41,845 bases of DNA. Source: Saprospiraceae bacterium. GTDB taxonomy: Bacteria; Bacteroidota; Bacteroidia; Chitinophagales; Saprospiraceae. Where the stretch lies: positions 1-41,845 of the forward strand of contig JAIXOO010000223.1 in assembly GCA_027486765.1 (NCBI GenBank), read 5' to 3'. The notes under the pieces are model-generated. The model made no database searches. It had not been told where the DNA came from and worked only from the letters and a program-made list of their open reading frames with translations. The position numbers and the translations under genes were made by a program. This document shows, in pieces, positions 1-8,909 of the stretch (positions are counted from its first letter, which is position 1; every line of letters starts with the position of its first letter).

Positions 1-557
1 AGGCCCAGCGCACTTTCTGTAAATACTCCGGTGGCTTTGCCCTGTTTGTCTCTGAGCACTTCCCCGCCTGCTGGCACTTCCAAGTTGAGCAAAAGCGAAA
101 AAACCATGGAGTTGACCACGGCAATATGGGCACAAGTGCGGATCACGTAACAAGGTCGGTCAGGCACGGCACGATCCAGGTCGTAGCGATCGGGCATTCG
201 GCCTTCGGCCAGATTGGCTTCGTTGAAACCCCGCGCCAATATCCAGGGCCGCTCAGGGTGGCGTGCGGCAAATTCGCGCAAGCGGTCTTGCATTTCGGCA
301 ATGCTCCTAACACCCCGTAAATCGAGCATGTAGGTCAATAGATCGCCAACTTTCCAGAGGTGGATGTGGGGGTCGTGGAAGCCGGGGAGCAGGGTTTTGC
401 CCTTTAGGTCGTGGAGTTTTGTGGATGCTCCTGCTTGCTGTTGCAGTTGGAACAATGGCCCGGAACCTGCGATCTTCCCCGCTTTTACCCATAGTGCCTC
501 TACTTCTTGGGTGGAAGTAGTGGGATGAATGTGGCCGTTGTGGAAAATTTGATCCAT
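1..557 (-). CDS. Amidohydrolase family 3 (YtcJ-type) protein, N-terminal part, cut by window edge
   Basis: An open frame runs leftward from the ATG at 557 to the window edge (185 residues, no stop). It opens MDQIFHNGHIHP. An early HDPHIHL segment around residue 60 supplies the paired histidines that bind metal in amidohydrolases. Further on come GRMPDRYDLDRAVPDRP and an H-x-A-x-VNS stretch, which match the YtcJ/AepA-like amidohydrolase_3 family. These enzymes are metal-dependent hydrolases of C-N or related bonds; the substrate here is unknown. No signal peptide is visible, so a cytoplasmic protein is expected. It follows the NhaC-GNAT-aminotransferase operon on the same strand, but a long inverted repeat (575-678) lies in the 127-bp gap, so cotranscription is doubtful. 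The C-terminal catalytic part is outside the window. Confidence 0.82.
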   Translation of the reverse strand, partial: MDQIFHNGHIHPTTSTQEVEALWVKAGKIAGSGPLFQLQQQAGASTKLHDLKGKTLLPGFHDPHIHLWKVGDLLTYMLDLRGVRSIAEMQDRLREFAARHPERPWILARGFNEANLAEGRMPDRYDLDRAVPDRPCYVIRTCAHIAVVNSMVFSLLLNLEVPAGGEVLRDKQGKATGVFTESALG

Positions 558-574
558 AGTTTATGCCTAGCTAT

Positions 575-678
575 GGTGTTTCTTCAGTGCCTTAGGTTTC
601 TTAGGTGGTGAAATTTATATCCTGCTTCGCAGGGATTTTTCTCACCACCTAAGAAACCTAAGGCACTGAAGAAACACC
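575..678. repeat. Perfect 37-bp inverted repeat (long hairpin)
   Basis: The arms 575-611 and 642-678 are exact reverse complements, separated by 30 nt that contain a further small hairpin (atcctgc-ttc-gcaggat with one bulge). It begins 7 nt beyond the stop of the aminotransferase gene, so it may end that transcript, although there is no T-run typical of an intrinsic terminator. It may instead be a mobile palindromic repeat. It fills nearly the whole gap up to the amidohydrolase gene. Confidence 0.85.
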
Positions 679-684
679 TAAGTA

Positions 685-2061
685 CTACATCAAGCCCCGC
701 TTTTCATGCGCCCGCCGAATGGCGTCTTCTAATACCTGCAAGCCCTCCGCCAACTGATTGCGCGTAATCACCAACGGTGGCAACAAACGAATACAATTGG
801 AATATAGTCCCGCCCGGATCAACAAAATACCGTGCGCCGTTGCATCTTTGATGATCTCCAGAGTCAGTTCGGGGTCGGGTTCTTTGGTCTGGCGGTCTTT
901 CACAAACTCTACCAGGCGCATCGCCCCCAGGCCGCGTACGTCGCCAATGCAGGAATATTTCTTTTTCCAGCTCTCCAAAGTCCGACGCATCTGCTCCCCT
1001 ACCCTTTCCGTTTTTTGTTGAAACCCGGAACTGATGATGGTTTTGACGGCTTCAATGGCCGCTACACAGGCTACCGGGCTGCCGCCGTAAGTGCCGCCTA
1101 CCCCACCGGGGTGTGGCGCGTCAAGAATCTCGGCTTTGCCGATGAGCGCAGCGATGGGCATTCCAGCCCCCATACTTTTGGCCGTAGTGATCAAGTCAGG
1201 TACCACTCCGGTATGTTCGCAAGCCCAAAGTTTGCCCGTGCGGCCCATGCCACATTGGATTTCATCAAAAATCAGCACGATGCCGTGTTGGTCAGCCACC
1301 TCGCGCAGTTTTTTCAGAAAAGGCGCCGGAACGGGAATAAAGCCCCCCTCTCCTAGTACTGGCTCAATCAAAATGGCTGCTACCGCACTGGGATCCACCT
1401 GTGAAATCAACGCCTCGTCGATGCGGGCGATGCAATAATCCAGGTATTTTGGGGCACTCATACCTTCGGGTACCCGATACATATTGGGAGCAGGCAAGCG
1501 GTAGATGTCGCTGGCCATGGAGCCAAAGCCTTTTTTGAAGAGGTTGTACTTGCTGGTCAAACTCAGGGTGAGGTGGGTTCGCCCGTGGTAGGCACCTTCA
1601 AACACAATCACCGCTGGGCGCTGGGTGTAGTAGCGAGCGATGTTGACCGCGTTTTCAACCGCCTCTGAGCCAGAATTACACAGCAAGGTTTTTTTCGGAA
1701 AATCACCAGGGGCAATGCGGTTGAGCAATTCCGCCAACTGGATCGGTGGCTCCATCGTGGTGACAATCTGACAAGTATGGATGAATTTGTCCAATTGTCT
1801 TTTTACCGCGTTGACCACATTGGCGGGTGAATGGCCTACGTTGATCATGCCAATCCCACCCGCAAAGTCGAGCAGGGTGTTACCATCCACGTCTTTGACT
1901 ACTGCCCCTCTGGCTGAATCAACCACTACATCAGTGGAACGGCCTGCTCCTGCGGGTAATGCAGCGACCCGCCGGGCTAACACTTCCTGGCTTTTGGGGC
2001 CGGGTATGGGGGTCAGCAATTGAATGCTGGGTTTGGTGCTGTTTTTGGTTTTGGTTTCCAT
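685..2061 (-). CDS. gabT: Class III aminotransferase, 4-aminobutyrate aminotransferase-like
   Basis: A 458-residue PLP-dependent aminotransferase of normal family length. GABA transaminases transfer the amino group of 4-aminobutyrate to 2-oxoglutarate, giving succinate semialdehyde and glutamate. Visible features: an N-terminal TPIPGPKS segment and a DVDGN-x-x-x-DFAGGIG stretch (about 57-71) as in GabT; the cofactor phosphate loop CNSGSEAVENA (128-138); FEGAYHGRT (154-162); the PLP ring-contact aspartate in LIFDEIQ (D266); and the Schiff-base lysine K295 in TTAKSMGAGMP. It is the third gene of a tight operon, 17 bp after the GNAT gene. The substrate could also be another omega-amino acid such as beta-alanine, ornithine or 5-aminovalerate, since class III enzymes cannot be separated by eye. 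The aminotransferase call is firm and the GABA assignment moderate. Confidence 0.85.
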   Translation of the reverse strand: METKTKNSTKPSIQLLTPIPGPKSQEVLARRVAALPAGAGRSTDVVVDSARGAVVKDVDGNTLLDFAGGIGMINVGHSPANVVNAVKRQLDKFIHTCQIVTTMEPPIQLAELLNRIAPGDFPKKTLLCNSGSEAVENAVNIARYYTQRPAVIVFEGAYHGRTHLTLSLTSKYNLFKKGFGSMASDIYRLPAPNMYRVPEGMSAPKYLDYCIARIDEALISQVDPSAVAAILIEPVLGEGGFIPVPAPFLKKLREVADQHGIVLIFDEIQCGMGRTGKLWACEHTGVVPDLITTAKSMGAGMPIAALIGKAEILDAPHPGGVGGTYGGSPVACVAAIEAVKTIISSGFQQKTERVGEQMRRTLESWKKKYSCIGDVRGLGAMRLVEFVKDRQTKEPDPELTLEIIKDATAHGILLIRAGLYSNCIRLLPPLVITRNQLAEGLQVLEDAIRRAHEKRGLM

Positions 2062-2078
2062 ATTTAGCTACTAAGATT

Positions 2079-2720
2079 TCAGACTTGTTTTTCAGCGGAT
2101 AAAATCATCAATACACCTGCATTGCCACAATTGGGATCATCCAGGTAGTTGTGAATCAATCGCTGGGGCTCGGCCCCCATCCGCATTTGGGTGCTCACGG
2201 TGGGGTCATAAATGCTGCCTTCGATCAGGTGTTCGTAATATTCATCGAGGCTCATTTCGCGGGCATAATCCACATAACCAATTGGCATACCCACAATTAC
2301 TTGGCCTTTGAGTCCCAAACTCCGGCAAATCTCCTGTCGGGCCCGGTACAATTGCCGGGCCAAACCCTGTCCGCGGTAACGCGGATGCACCCCCATGTCC
2401 ATGCCATACAGCCAATCCCCCTGGGGTTCGTGGGTATTGAACCACAGGTTATCCGATACCCCCAGAAAAGTATGGTCTTCCAAACTGAGGTGATAGCGGA
2501 TAGAACTGGTCATCCCAATGACTTCATCTGCGTCCAGTAGCACCATTTGCCCTTCCGGAAAAACTTTCAGATGGTGTAGGTAATGCCTTTCGGCCATCCG
2601 CTCTTCTTCCGCCAGGGTAGGAAAAACCAGGCGTTGGAGGGCGTCCAGCGCTTTGGCGTGCCGGGCTTCGGTTTGTTGAATGATATACCCACTCGGTAAT
2701 TCTTTGCGATACATGTACAA
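2079..2720 (-). CDS. GNAT family N-acyltransferase
   Basis: A 213-residue protein with the GNAT acyl-CoA-binding motif RYRGQGLA (114-121), preceded by a beta-strand segment GDWLYGMDMGVHP. The C-terminal part (MSLDEYYEHLIEGSIYDP and following) resembles the GNAT module found fused to carbon-nitrogen hydrolases in other bacteria, but here it stands alone. Such enzymes move an acyl group from CoA to an amine; the acceptor is unknown. The start codon lies 3 bp beyond the stop of the antiporter gene, so the two are probably translationally coupled. A second possible start (M3) would shorten it by two residues. Its position between an aminotransferase and a transporter suggests it modifies, or removes excess of, the same amino compound, which is inference. 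Confidence 0.85.
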   Translation of the reverse strand: MYMYRKELPSGYIIQQTEARHAKALDALQRLVFPTLAEEERMAERHYLHHLKVFPEGQMVLLDADEVIGMTSSIRYHLSLEDHTFLGVSDNLWFNTHEPQGDWLYGMDMGVHPRYRGQGLARQLYRARQEICRSLGLKGQVIVGMPIGYVDYAREMSLDEYYEHLIEGSIYDPTVSTQMRMGAEPQRLIHNYLDDPNCGNAGVLMILSAEKQV

Positions 2721-2723
2721 AAA

Positions 2724-4070
2724 TTAAGCAAACGCTAAAAACAATAAGGCCGATAAGCCTAGTGCAATCAAATTATAAGGCAAGGCAGCAAAAGATAGTT
2801 CCATGTTGTTGCACTCCGTACTGGTAGCGGTTAAAACGGTTACATCCGAATAAAAGCTGGCGTGTGAACCAAAAGCACCCGCAGAAATCACCGCAGCCAG
2901 AGTAGCCCACATATTGGCATCCAGTTCCTGCGCCAAGGGCACTACAATTGGAATGGCTACTGCATAAACGCCCCAGGAGGAAGCTGTGGTGTACGAAATA
3001 AAAGCCAAGACCAAAAAGATGACCACTGGCAACATCCCTTTTGACAATACGCCACTCACGGCATCAATCACAAAAGGCGTCAGGCCCATCTCGTCCCCTA
3101 CTCGTTTGAGCACATATGACATTGTCAGGATGGCCAAGGCAAAAACCATACTTTGGAAACCTTCAAAAATTCCATCGGTAAGGGCATCGAAGGTCAGCAC
3201 GCCACTCCACCAGTAGTAAAAAAAGGTGAAAGCAACGCCGACCATCACTCCCTTCAGTGCATCTTTGTCCAAAATCAAGGTCGCAGCAATCAGTACAAGC
3301 AGTGGAATAAAAAAATACTGTGCCTTGGCCCCTCTGGCTTGAACGGGATTTTCTTCGGTCTTGCTCATCATGGATTTTGGCGGTACCAATACCCCGGTTT
3401 CCTGGGCTCTTTTTTCGGCTTTTTTCAATTTCCCCAGCAGCGGAAATTTCCCCAAAGCCAACAACAGGGCGATGATCACTACAATCCAGGCATAAAACAT
3501 GTAGGGAATCAAGTTTAAAAAACCCTGGAACCCCTCCCCTGCCGCAACAACTTTATTGTCTTCCAAAAGCTTGCTCACGTAAATGCTCCAGGTGGTCATG
3601 GGTACAATGATACACAGCGGTGCGGCCATCGCATTGACTTGTAAGGCCAACATCTCTCGGGAAATGCGGTAATTGTCGGTGACTTTCCGCATGGTGACCC
3701 CCGAAGCCAGTGCACTCATGTAGTCATCCACAAAAATGAACAAACCTAAAAACCAGGTTACAACCAACGCACTTCGCCGGGTTTTGACATAACGCAGTAC
3801 ATACTGACCGAAGGCATAAACTCCCCCCGACTGAATGATCAAATGGATCAAAGACCCGTATAAGCCACAAACCAGGATGATCCAGGCCATTGTTTCGTCG
3901 CGTAGGGTTGCGACCAGGGCATCAACAAAATTTCCCGGAAATGCGCTGGGTTTGATGAGCACAAAGCCCAGCAGGCAGCCGATCAGCAAAGGTTCGAAAG
4001 CGCGGCGAATAAAGATTGCCAATACAACCACTACTAGCGGTGGAATCAGGCAAAGGGCTCCATAATCCAT
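2724..4070 (-). CDS. Na+/H+ antiporter NhaC family transporter
   Basis: A 448-residue very hydrophobic protein with about 11-12 membrane segments. LGLFIFVDDYMSALASG (about 109-125) matches the conserved acidic segment of NhaC/MleN-type antiporters, followed by MRKVTDNYRISREMLA and the APLCIIVPMTTW stretch seen in this family. A hydrophilic loop with several K/E residues lies mid-protein (about 215-245). Family members exchange Na+ for H+, or organic acids or amino acids for Na+ or H+. It is the first gene of a three-gene operon with a GNAT enzyme and a GabT-like aminotransferase, so transport of an amino compound is a reasonable inference rather than simple salt tolerance. No clear promoter was found in the repeat-rich upstream region. 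Confidence 0.85.
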   Translation of the reverse strand: MDYGALCLIPPLVVVVLAIFIRRAFEPLLIGCLLGFVLIKPSAFPGNFVDALVATLRDETMAWIILVCGLYGSLIHLIIQSGGVYAFGQYVLRYVKTRRSALVVTWFLGLFIFVDDYMSALASGVTMRKVTDNYRISREMLALQVNAMAAPLCIIVPMTTWSIYVSKLLEDNKVVAAGEGFQGFLNLIPYMFYAWIVVIIALLLALGKFPLLGKLKKAEKRAQETGVLVPPKSMMSKTEENPVQARGAKAQYFFIPLLVLIAATLILDKDALKGVMVGVAFTFFYYWWSGVLTFDALTDGIFEGFQSMVFALAILTMSYVLKRVGDEMGLTPFVIDAVSGVLSKGMLPVVIFLVLAFISYTTASSWGVYAVAIPIVVPLAQELDANMWATLAAVISAGAFGSHASFYSDVTVLTATSTECNNMELSFAALPYNLIALGLSALLFLAFA

Positions 4071-4173
4071 AAATAGATAGTGAGCTAGAAAGATACATTG
4101 TTTTGGAAAGCAGCTGATAGATTTCGAAAAAAATATCTATTGCAACGTGAATTCTGAATTAACTGCGCAAAAT

Positions 4174-4323
4174 GTGCGACTTCTACGAAGTCGTACAATC
4201 TTAAATACCACCATTTTCTACAAATGTGTGACCTCTCCGAGGTCATCAGATCGACTTCGTAGAAGTCGTACATTTGTAGAAATGTTGCAAATGAGTTTTT
4301 TACGACTTCGTAGAAGTCGCACA
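4174..4323. repeat. Cluster of four short palindromic repeats (GACTTC-TAC-GAAGTC family)
   Basis: Four related palindromes lie at 4174-4195, 4226-4245, 4252-4271 and 4302-4323. Three have the core CGACTTC...GAAGTCG, and the second has TGACCTC...GAGGTCA, differing by paired changes that keep the stem. The two middle copies are enclosed in a further inverted repeat (TTCTACAAATGT at 4217-4228 and its complement at 4270-4281). Copies occur in both orientations. Short open frames that repeat a CDFYEV-like peptide come from these repeats and are not genes. The rest of 4071-4466 holds only this cluster and the terminator at 4382. Confidence 0.85.
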
Positions 4324-4381
4324 TTATTGATTCTCAATGCAATTAATTTAAAATTCATGTTATTGCAGTAGGCTAAAAGCA

Positions 4382-4417
4382 GAGGGCCTTCCCTGCGCAA
4401 ATTGCAAGAAGGCCCTC
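4382..4417 (-). terminator. Probable terminator of the surface protein gene
   Basis: A perfect 10-bp stem (GAGGGCCTTC, 4382-4391, with its complement 4408-4417) sits 50 bp beyond the stop of the large gene at 4467. Read leftward, the stem is followed by a short CTGCTTTT tract, as expected for an intrinsic terminator. Confidence 0.6.
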
Positions 4418-4466
4418 CAGCTTCCACTATGTAACTGACTAAACTATAAAAAAGGCTTTATGTGCG

Positions 4467-7400
4467 CTATTTAGTTACCACCATTTTACGGGTAGCCGTA
4501 GCCCCATTTTGAGTTAGGGTGTAATAGTAAACACCATTGCTCGGCAGATCCGTATGTTTGATCAAAACCTGCTGCTGGCCTTTGTCAAAGTTTTGGCGCA
4601 AGGTTTTGACCATTCTACCGGTGACGTCATGGATACTCAGTGTGGCTTCGCCCGCTTGTGGCAACCAGAACCCAATTTGGGTTTCGCTGCGGAAGGGGTT
4701 GGGCTGGTTTTGCTCCAGCACCATTTCGTTGTTCAGCGCTGCGGTAGCTGCACCAAAATCCAGCGCAAGCCCGAGTACATCCGACTCCCGATTGTACGCT
4801 TCAGCGCTCATGGCTCGTGGATTGAGCTGCAACGCCTCGCTCAACGGTACATTGCGCTTGGCTTTGAATACCAGGGTAAACAATGCACCCGTTTTGGTTT
4901 GCCCTTGATCTACCCAGGAAGTAGTAAGCAAGCCTTGTTCGGCAAAAAGCCCAAAATTGTCCGTTTTGGCCACACCATTTTTGATGCCTACAAATTCGAG
5001 GGTTTCAGTAGCCCAATCCAGCGCAAACTGATAGCCGGCTATTTTGCTCAAATCTGAAGCATTTACAGGAATTTCGTATACGTTACCTGCTTCCAGTTTG
5101 AGATTTTCGATCGACAATTTCAAGGTTTCCCCACCGCGCAGCTCGGCTCCTTGCAAGCCACTTACACTGGCGCTTTGGTTCAAGTCACCCACTTTGATGG
5201 CCACAAAATTAGCCTGTACGTCGTGATCCAGATTCACCATCGAAATGATCTTTGGGAAAGCTTCTTTCCATGGATTCAGCGGATCGGGGAAACGATAAGC
5301 CTGATCCACGAAGCACCAGCTCTTGGTTCCACCAAAATCTGGGCTCATGTTGAGGATAAATTTGCGCAAGCGAATTTGGTCCCCAACCGAAACGTGACCC
5401 GAGTTGTCTACATCAGCCGCAATCAAGCGGTATGGATCCGTAATGGGTTCCGTATTGATGAGGTGTTTTTGGATGTAAATCAAGTCGAGGGTAGAAATCC
5501 CGTTGCCAAAATCCTTGTTCAGATCCGGCGTCAAGGTGTAAGTTTTGCCTTTGCCCAAACCCGCAAAAGTATAGGCACCATCGGAACCACTGGTGTATTG
5601 CATCGCTGCCCCACCTGAAAGTTGCAGTGCCACCCCTTTCACCATATTGTTTTGGGCTGTAGCTACGTGGCCTGCAATGGTAAAGGCTTCGACTATTGCA
5701 CCTGGACAAACTTTGTTGTTGTCCTGAACTTCCACGTAAGTCAAACAGAAATCATGGTTGCCCGCTTCATCCCAGGCATGGAGCTCTACTTCAACCACTT
5801 TACCTTTATCGGCGCAAGTCAATACCAAACCTGTAGTTGTGGCATTCGCGGGTGTGCCTTTGCGGTTGATGGAGTATTTGGTGATGCGCTTGAGTCCTTG
5901 TGCGTTGGCTTCACCCTGACCATTGCAATCAAAAATTGCACTGGCTACAAAGTCTGTTGCCCACACCGCCATGGTGCCGTCACCCAGGCCATCGCTCATC
6001 AGCGAGAGCGACAATCCTTTGATACAAATTGGTGCAGGTGCTTTTTGATCCTTCACTTCAAATGGAATCCGGGTAGGTACACTCAGGTTTCCACAACCAT
6101 CGCGCACCGATACGATCAGGTCGTGTTTGCCTTCCGGCAAGTTTTTCACAGTTACCGTAAAGCTGCCATCAGCATTGGCTTTGGTTACCCAGCGGGTCGA
6201 ATTGTACATGATAAATGTTCCATTCAAGATGCGATTGGGGGCAACCATCAACTGAGGAATTTCCAGCTCAATGAAGGGGCTACAGTTGTCAGTAGCCCGG
6301 AAAGTGATGGAAACATCCGCCAAACAATCAGTGGCCCTGGTTGGGAAAATGCTCAACTGCGGTTGCGTCACCACCGGTAGTTGTGAATCTTCTACCTTGA
6401 TGATTTGGGTATACATGAAACTGTGGTAATAATCATCGCTAACATCGCAGATAGGTGGCGTGAAACGAATGTCTCCCGTTTCTTCGGGGGTACGGTTTTT
6501 GGATAGCCAGAATTCTTCGTCGCCGTCGCGGTTTTTATCCCGTACCAGCACATAGATAGGATCTTTGCCATTGTTGCCAAAAGTTCCACGATCGACTACG
6601 TATACTTTTCCAGTTAACATTGGATCACCACAACGATCATCGTAAGCACACCAGTTGATGACGGTGTAAGTCCGGAATATTTTGTAACATTCACTATCGC
6701 TGGAATCAAAACGTTTGTCGCTTACGTTGACCGCCAATACATCACAACCCAATTCAGCGGTGAAGGCAGAATCCGCTTTCACTGTTTTACAATCGGCAGA
6801 GGCATCCCGAGGGAAACAAATGTCGTATTCGTTGATGGGCGTAACGGTAATCCGCTGTTCGCAAGAGGTGGATGAAGTACCTTTGTTGATGGTCCAGCGG
6901 CGGATGATGTAGCCTTTGCCACATTTTATGTTTTCGATTACGGTATACTCAATATTGAGGTTGGTGCATTCATTTCCGCCCTGGATGGTCACATCGCCAA
7001 AGCAAGCAGCAGATGCAACGCGGTCTTTTAAACTACCCAGGCATTTATCGGTACAAGAAACGGTCGCATCCCAGGGAGCGAAACAAGTAGGAACCGTCTT
7101 GTCCTCTACCTGAAGGTCCATCCAACAGTAGTTGCGGTTGCCAGCCAGGTCTTCGGCCCATAATTCGATGGTTACTTTGGCACCCAAATCACAGCAGTAA
7201 AATTCAACAAACTCGCCCAGAGGAGAGACCAATTTGCCCTCTTTCAGGATAAAGGTTTCGCCAAAATCGGCCAAATCTCCATCGCCATTGAGGTCAAAAC
7301 CATCGGCTACAGTCCAGTCCCCACTGGCGGGTAATGGATCGAGTCTACCGTTGTTGTTCGTGTCATAGTCCTTCAAGAAGCTGGAAGTACAGTTTAAAGG

Positions 7401-8909
7401 AATCACCCGACGCACCCGGAGCCATCTCAATTTGCTGCAGTTGTCCCAGGTTCCTTCGTCAACATCTTCTGCGGTCAATTTACCATAACCAGTTTCAAAA
7501 CCATTGGATAAAGAAATACGTAAGTCATCGTCACATTTTACCACCGGTGCAATCAAGTCACGGACAAAGAATTCGATAGAGTCCGTCATCGTGTTGTAAC
7601 AGCCATCATTAGCGGTGACGATTAAGCGGTGACGCCCCACGGTCAAGCCGGTAATGAGGCCATTGGTTGTGGGGTAATTCATATTGTACCAGGTAGAAGT
7701 ATCAACAACGATGCCACTGACGATTTTCCCCTTGGTGCGAACCCGCAGGCTTAATGTGCCTAATGTGCAATTGTCGCTGATGGTTGCCCCAAATAAGTTT
7801 CGGATTCCCGTCGCAGTGGTAGGTACCGCTGCCGTACAATCAGAAGGTCCGGTACTGATGATCGGAATGCGCGACAGTTTGGTCAGGCGGGGTGGACTCG
7901 TGTCACCCAATTTGATCAGGATTTTGTATTGGCCTATTTCCCGGTTCAAACACCAATCAAAGAACTTGATGGTACGTTCGATTTTCAAACCCGAACCGTT
8001 GCAAATGGGGAACTCAACATCGCTAACGTTCAAACCATAATTACAGCCCAGGGAATCCAGGTAGATTTTTTTGCCGAAAAAGTTAGTAATATAAGGTGTA
8101 ACGTCGATCCGGCGAATCTGGCTCTTGTTAGCTACGCAGGCATCGTAGCTGATGACCGCTTTGTACGCACCATCACTGGCGAAGTCGAACTGAAAGTCGT
8201 TCAAAACCGGACGGCGGAAGGTAATGACCTGCTCCACACTCTGGGTCATACCCCGACAGTCGGTCGCTACAAACACGCGATAAATGCGTGCGTATACTCC
8301 ATTGACAATGGTTTCGGTGCAATTGGCGGTTTCCAGGCGGTCCGAAAATTTCAGCGTCACGTTGCATCCACAAGATTTGCAGTTGTCTTCAAAATTGGGG
8401 ATCCCCAGGTTCTGGACATCGGTGTCGATCACTGAACCCGAAATCAAAGCGCTCAAAGAACGATTGGTATTGGTTGGGCCTACTGTCTTGGGGTTGTTGA
8501 GCACGAAATTGACGTCCGTGCACCAGAGGCTAGTGTTGGTAAAATCAACACCGACCAATTTGGGGCCACTTTTGTCTTCTGCCAGGATTTTACCCCAACA
8601 GACAATTTCATTGGCGCTATTCAAAACACCATAATCCCATAAACCAGGGCAATCAATAATGTTGCCATTGGATGGGTTACTGTCACTAATGGATATCCGA
8701 TAAGTGCCGACACAAGCACCGAACCCCACCAAAGCCGGGGTTACAGTGAATTTGCAATTGGCATCCATCGTGACATTTACCTGGTTGATGCAGGAAGTCC
8801 TTGGGTCGCACTGAGCTTGAGCCCGCTGTGGAAACAACAGTACGCCTAGTAGTATTAATGCCGGTAACATCCGGCCTAAAAGATTAAAGTGAGTAGAGGT
8901 CATCTTCAT
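4467..8909 (-). CDS. Large secreted surface protein with dockerin-like and cohesin-like regions and type A T9SS sorting domain
   Basis: 1480 residues from the chosen ATG at 8909. That start gives a clean signal peptide (MKMTSTHFN, then LLGRMLPALILLGVLLF, then an AQA cleavage site). A longer in-frame extension to 9062 runs through a non-coding repeat and is rejected; ATG 8903 is also possible. The first ~1050 residues are Cys- and Asp-rich beta-sandwich-like repeats (HYR/Ig-like), with an Asp/Asn-rich calcium-loop stretch near 516-550. Then come a carboxypeptidase-regulatory-like fold (~1065-1115), a dockerin-like pair of calcium loops (~1115-1185, including AADVDNSGHVSVGDQIRLRK), a cohesin-like beta domain (~1255-1390) and a C-terminal domain (~1398-1480) with PNPF and GVYYY motifs ending in MVVTK. 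That tail is the type A signal for T9SS export and surface attachment. Probable role: adhesin or matrix protein; the ligand is unknown. Confidence 0.88.
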   Translation of the reverse strand: MKMTSTHFNLLGRMLPALILLGVLLFPQRAQAQCDPRTSCINQVNVTMDANCKFTVTPALVGFGACVGTYRISISDSNPSNGNIIDCPGLWDYGVLNSANEIVCWGKILAEDKSGPKLVGVDFTNTSLWCTDVNFVLNNPKTVGPTNTNRSLSALISGSVIDTDVQNLGIPNFEDNCKSCGCNVTLKFSDRLETANCTETIVNGVYARIYRVFVATDCRGMTQSVEQVITFRRPVLNDFQFDFASDGAYKAVISYDACVANKSQIRRIDVTPYITNFFGKKIYLDSLGCNYGLNVSDVEFPICNGSGLKIERTIKFFDWCLNREIGQYKILIKLGDTSPPRLTKLSRIPIISTGPSDCTAAVPTTATGIRNLFGATISDNCTLGTLSLRVRTKGKIVSGIVVDTSTWYNMNYPTTNGLITGLTVGRHRLIVTANDGCYNTMTDSIEFFVRDLIAPVVKCDDDLRISLSNGFETGYGKLTAEDVDEGTWDNCSKLRWLRVRRVIPLNCTSSFLKDYDTNNNGRLDPLPASGDWTVADGFDLNGDGDLADFGETFILKEGKLVSPLGEFVEFYCCDLGAKVTIELWAEDLAGNRNYCWMDLQVEDKTVPTCFAPWDATVSCTDKCLGSLKDRVASAACFGDVTIQGGNECTNLNIEYTVIENIKCGKGYIIRRWTINKGTSSTSCEQRITVTPINEYDICFPRDASADCKTVKADSAFTAELGCDVLAVNVSDKRFDSSDSECYKIFRTYTVINWCAYDDRCGDPMLTGKVYVVDRGTFGNNGKDPIYVLVRDKNRDGDEEFWLSKNRTPEETGDIRFTPPICDVSDDYYHSFMYTQIIKVEDSQLPVVTQPQLSIFPTRATDCLADVSITFRATDNCSPFIELEIPQLMVAPNRILNGTFIMYNSTRWVTKANADGSFTVTVKNLPEGKHDLIVSVRDGCGNLSVPTRIPFEVKDQKAPAPICIKGLSLSLMSDGLGDGTMAVWATDFVASAIFDCNGQGEANAQGLKRITKYSINRKGTPANATTTGLVLTCADKGKVVEVELHAWDEAGNHDFCLTYVEVQDNNKVCPGAIVEAFTIAGHVATAQNNMVKGVALQLSGGAAMQYTSGSDGAYTFAGLGKGKTYTLTPDLNKDFGNGISTLDLIYIQKHLINTEPITDPYRLIAADVDNSGHVSVGDQIRLRKFILNMSPDFGGTKSWCFVDQAYRFPDPLNPWKEAFPKIISMVNLDHDVQANFVAIKVGDLNQSASVSGLQGAELRGGETLKLSIENLKLEAGNVYEIPVNASDLSKIAGYQFALDWATETLEFVGIKNGVAKTDNFGLFAEQGLLTTSWVDQGQTKTGALFTLVFKAKRNVPLSEALQLNPRAMSAEAYNRESDVLGLALDFGAATAALNNEMVLEQNQPNPFRSETQIGFWLPQAGEATLSIHDVTGRMVKTLRQNFDKGQQQVLIKHTDLPSNGVYYYTLTQNGATATRKMVVTK

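Noticed and set aside
4085-4427. Short open frames with repeated CDFYEV/VRLLRSR peptides
   Set aside because: They are translations of the palindromic repeat cluster on both strands, with no start signal or family similarity.
5622-6380. 252-codon open frame antisense to the large surface protein
   Set aside because: No recognisable domain or start context; the opposite strand has an intact long gene with clear domains. The same applies to the other long antisense frames, such as 23332-24180 and 35053-35910.
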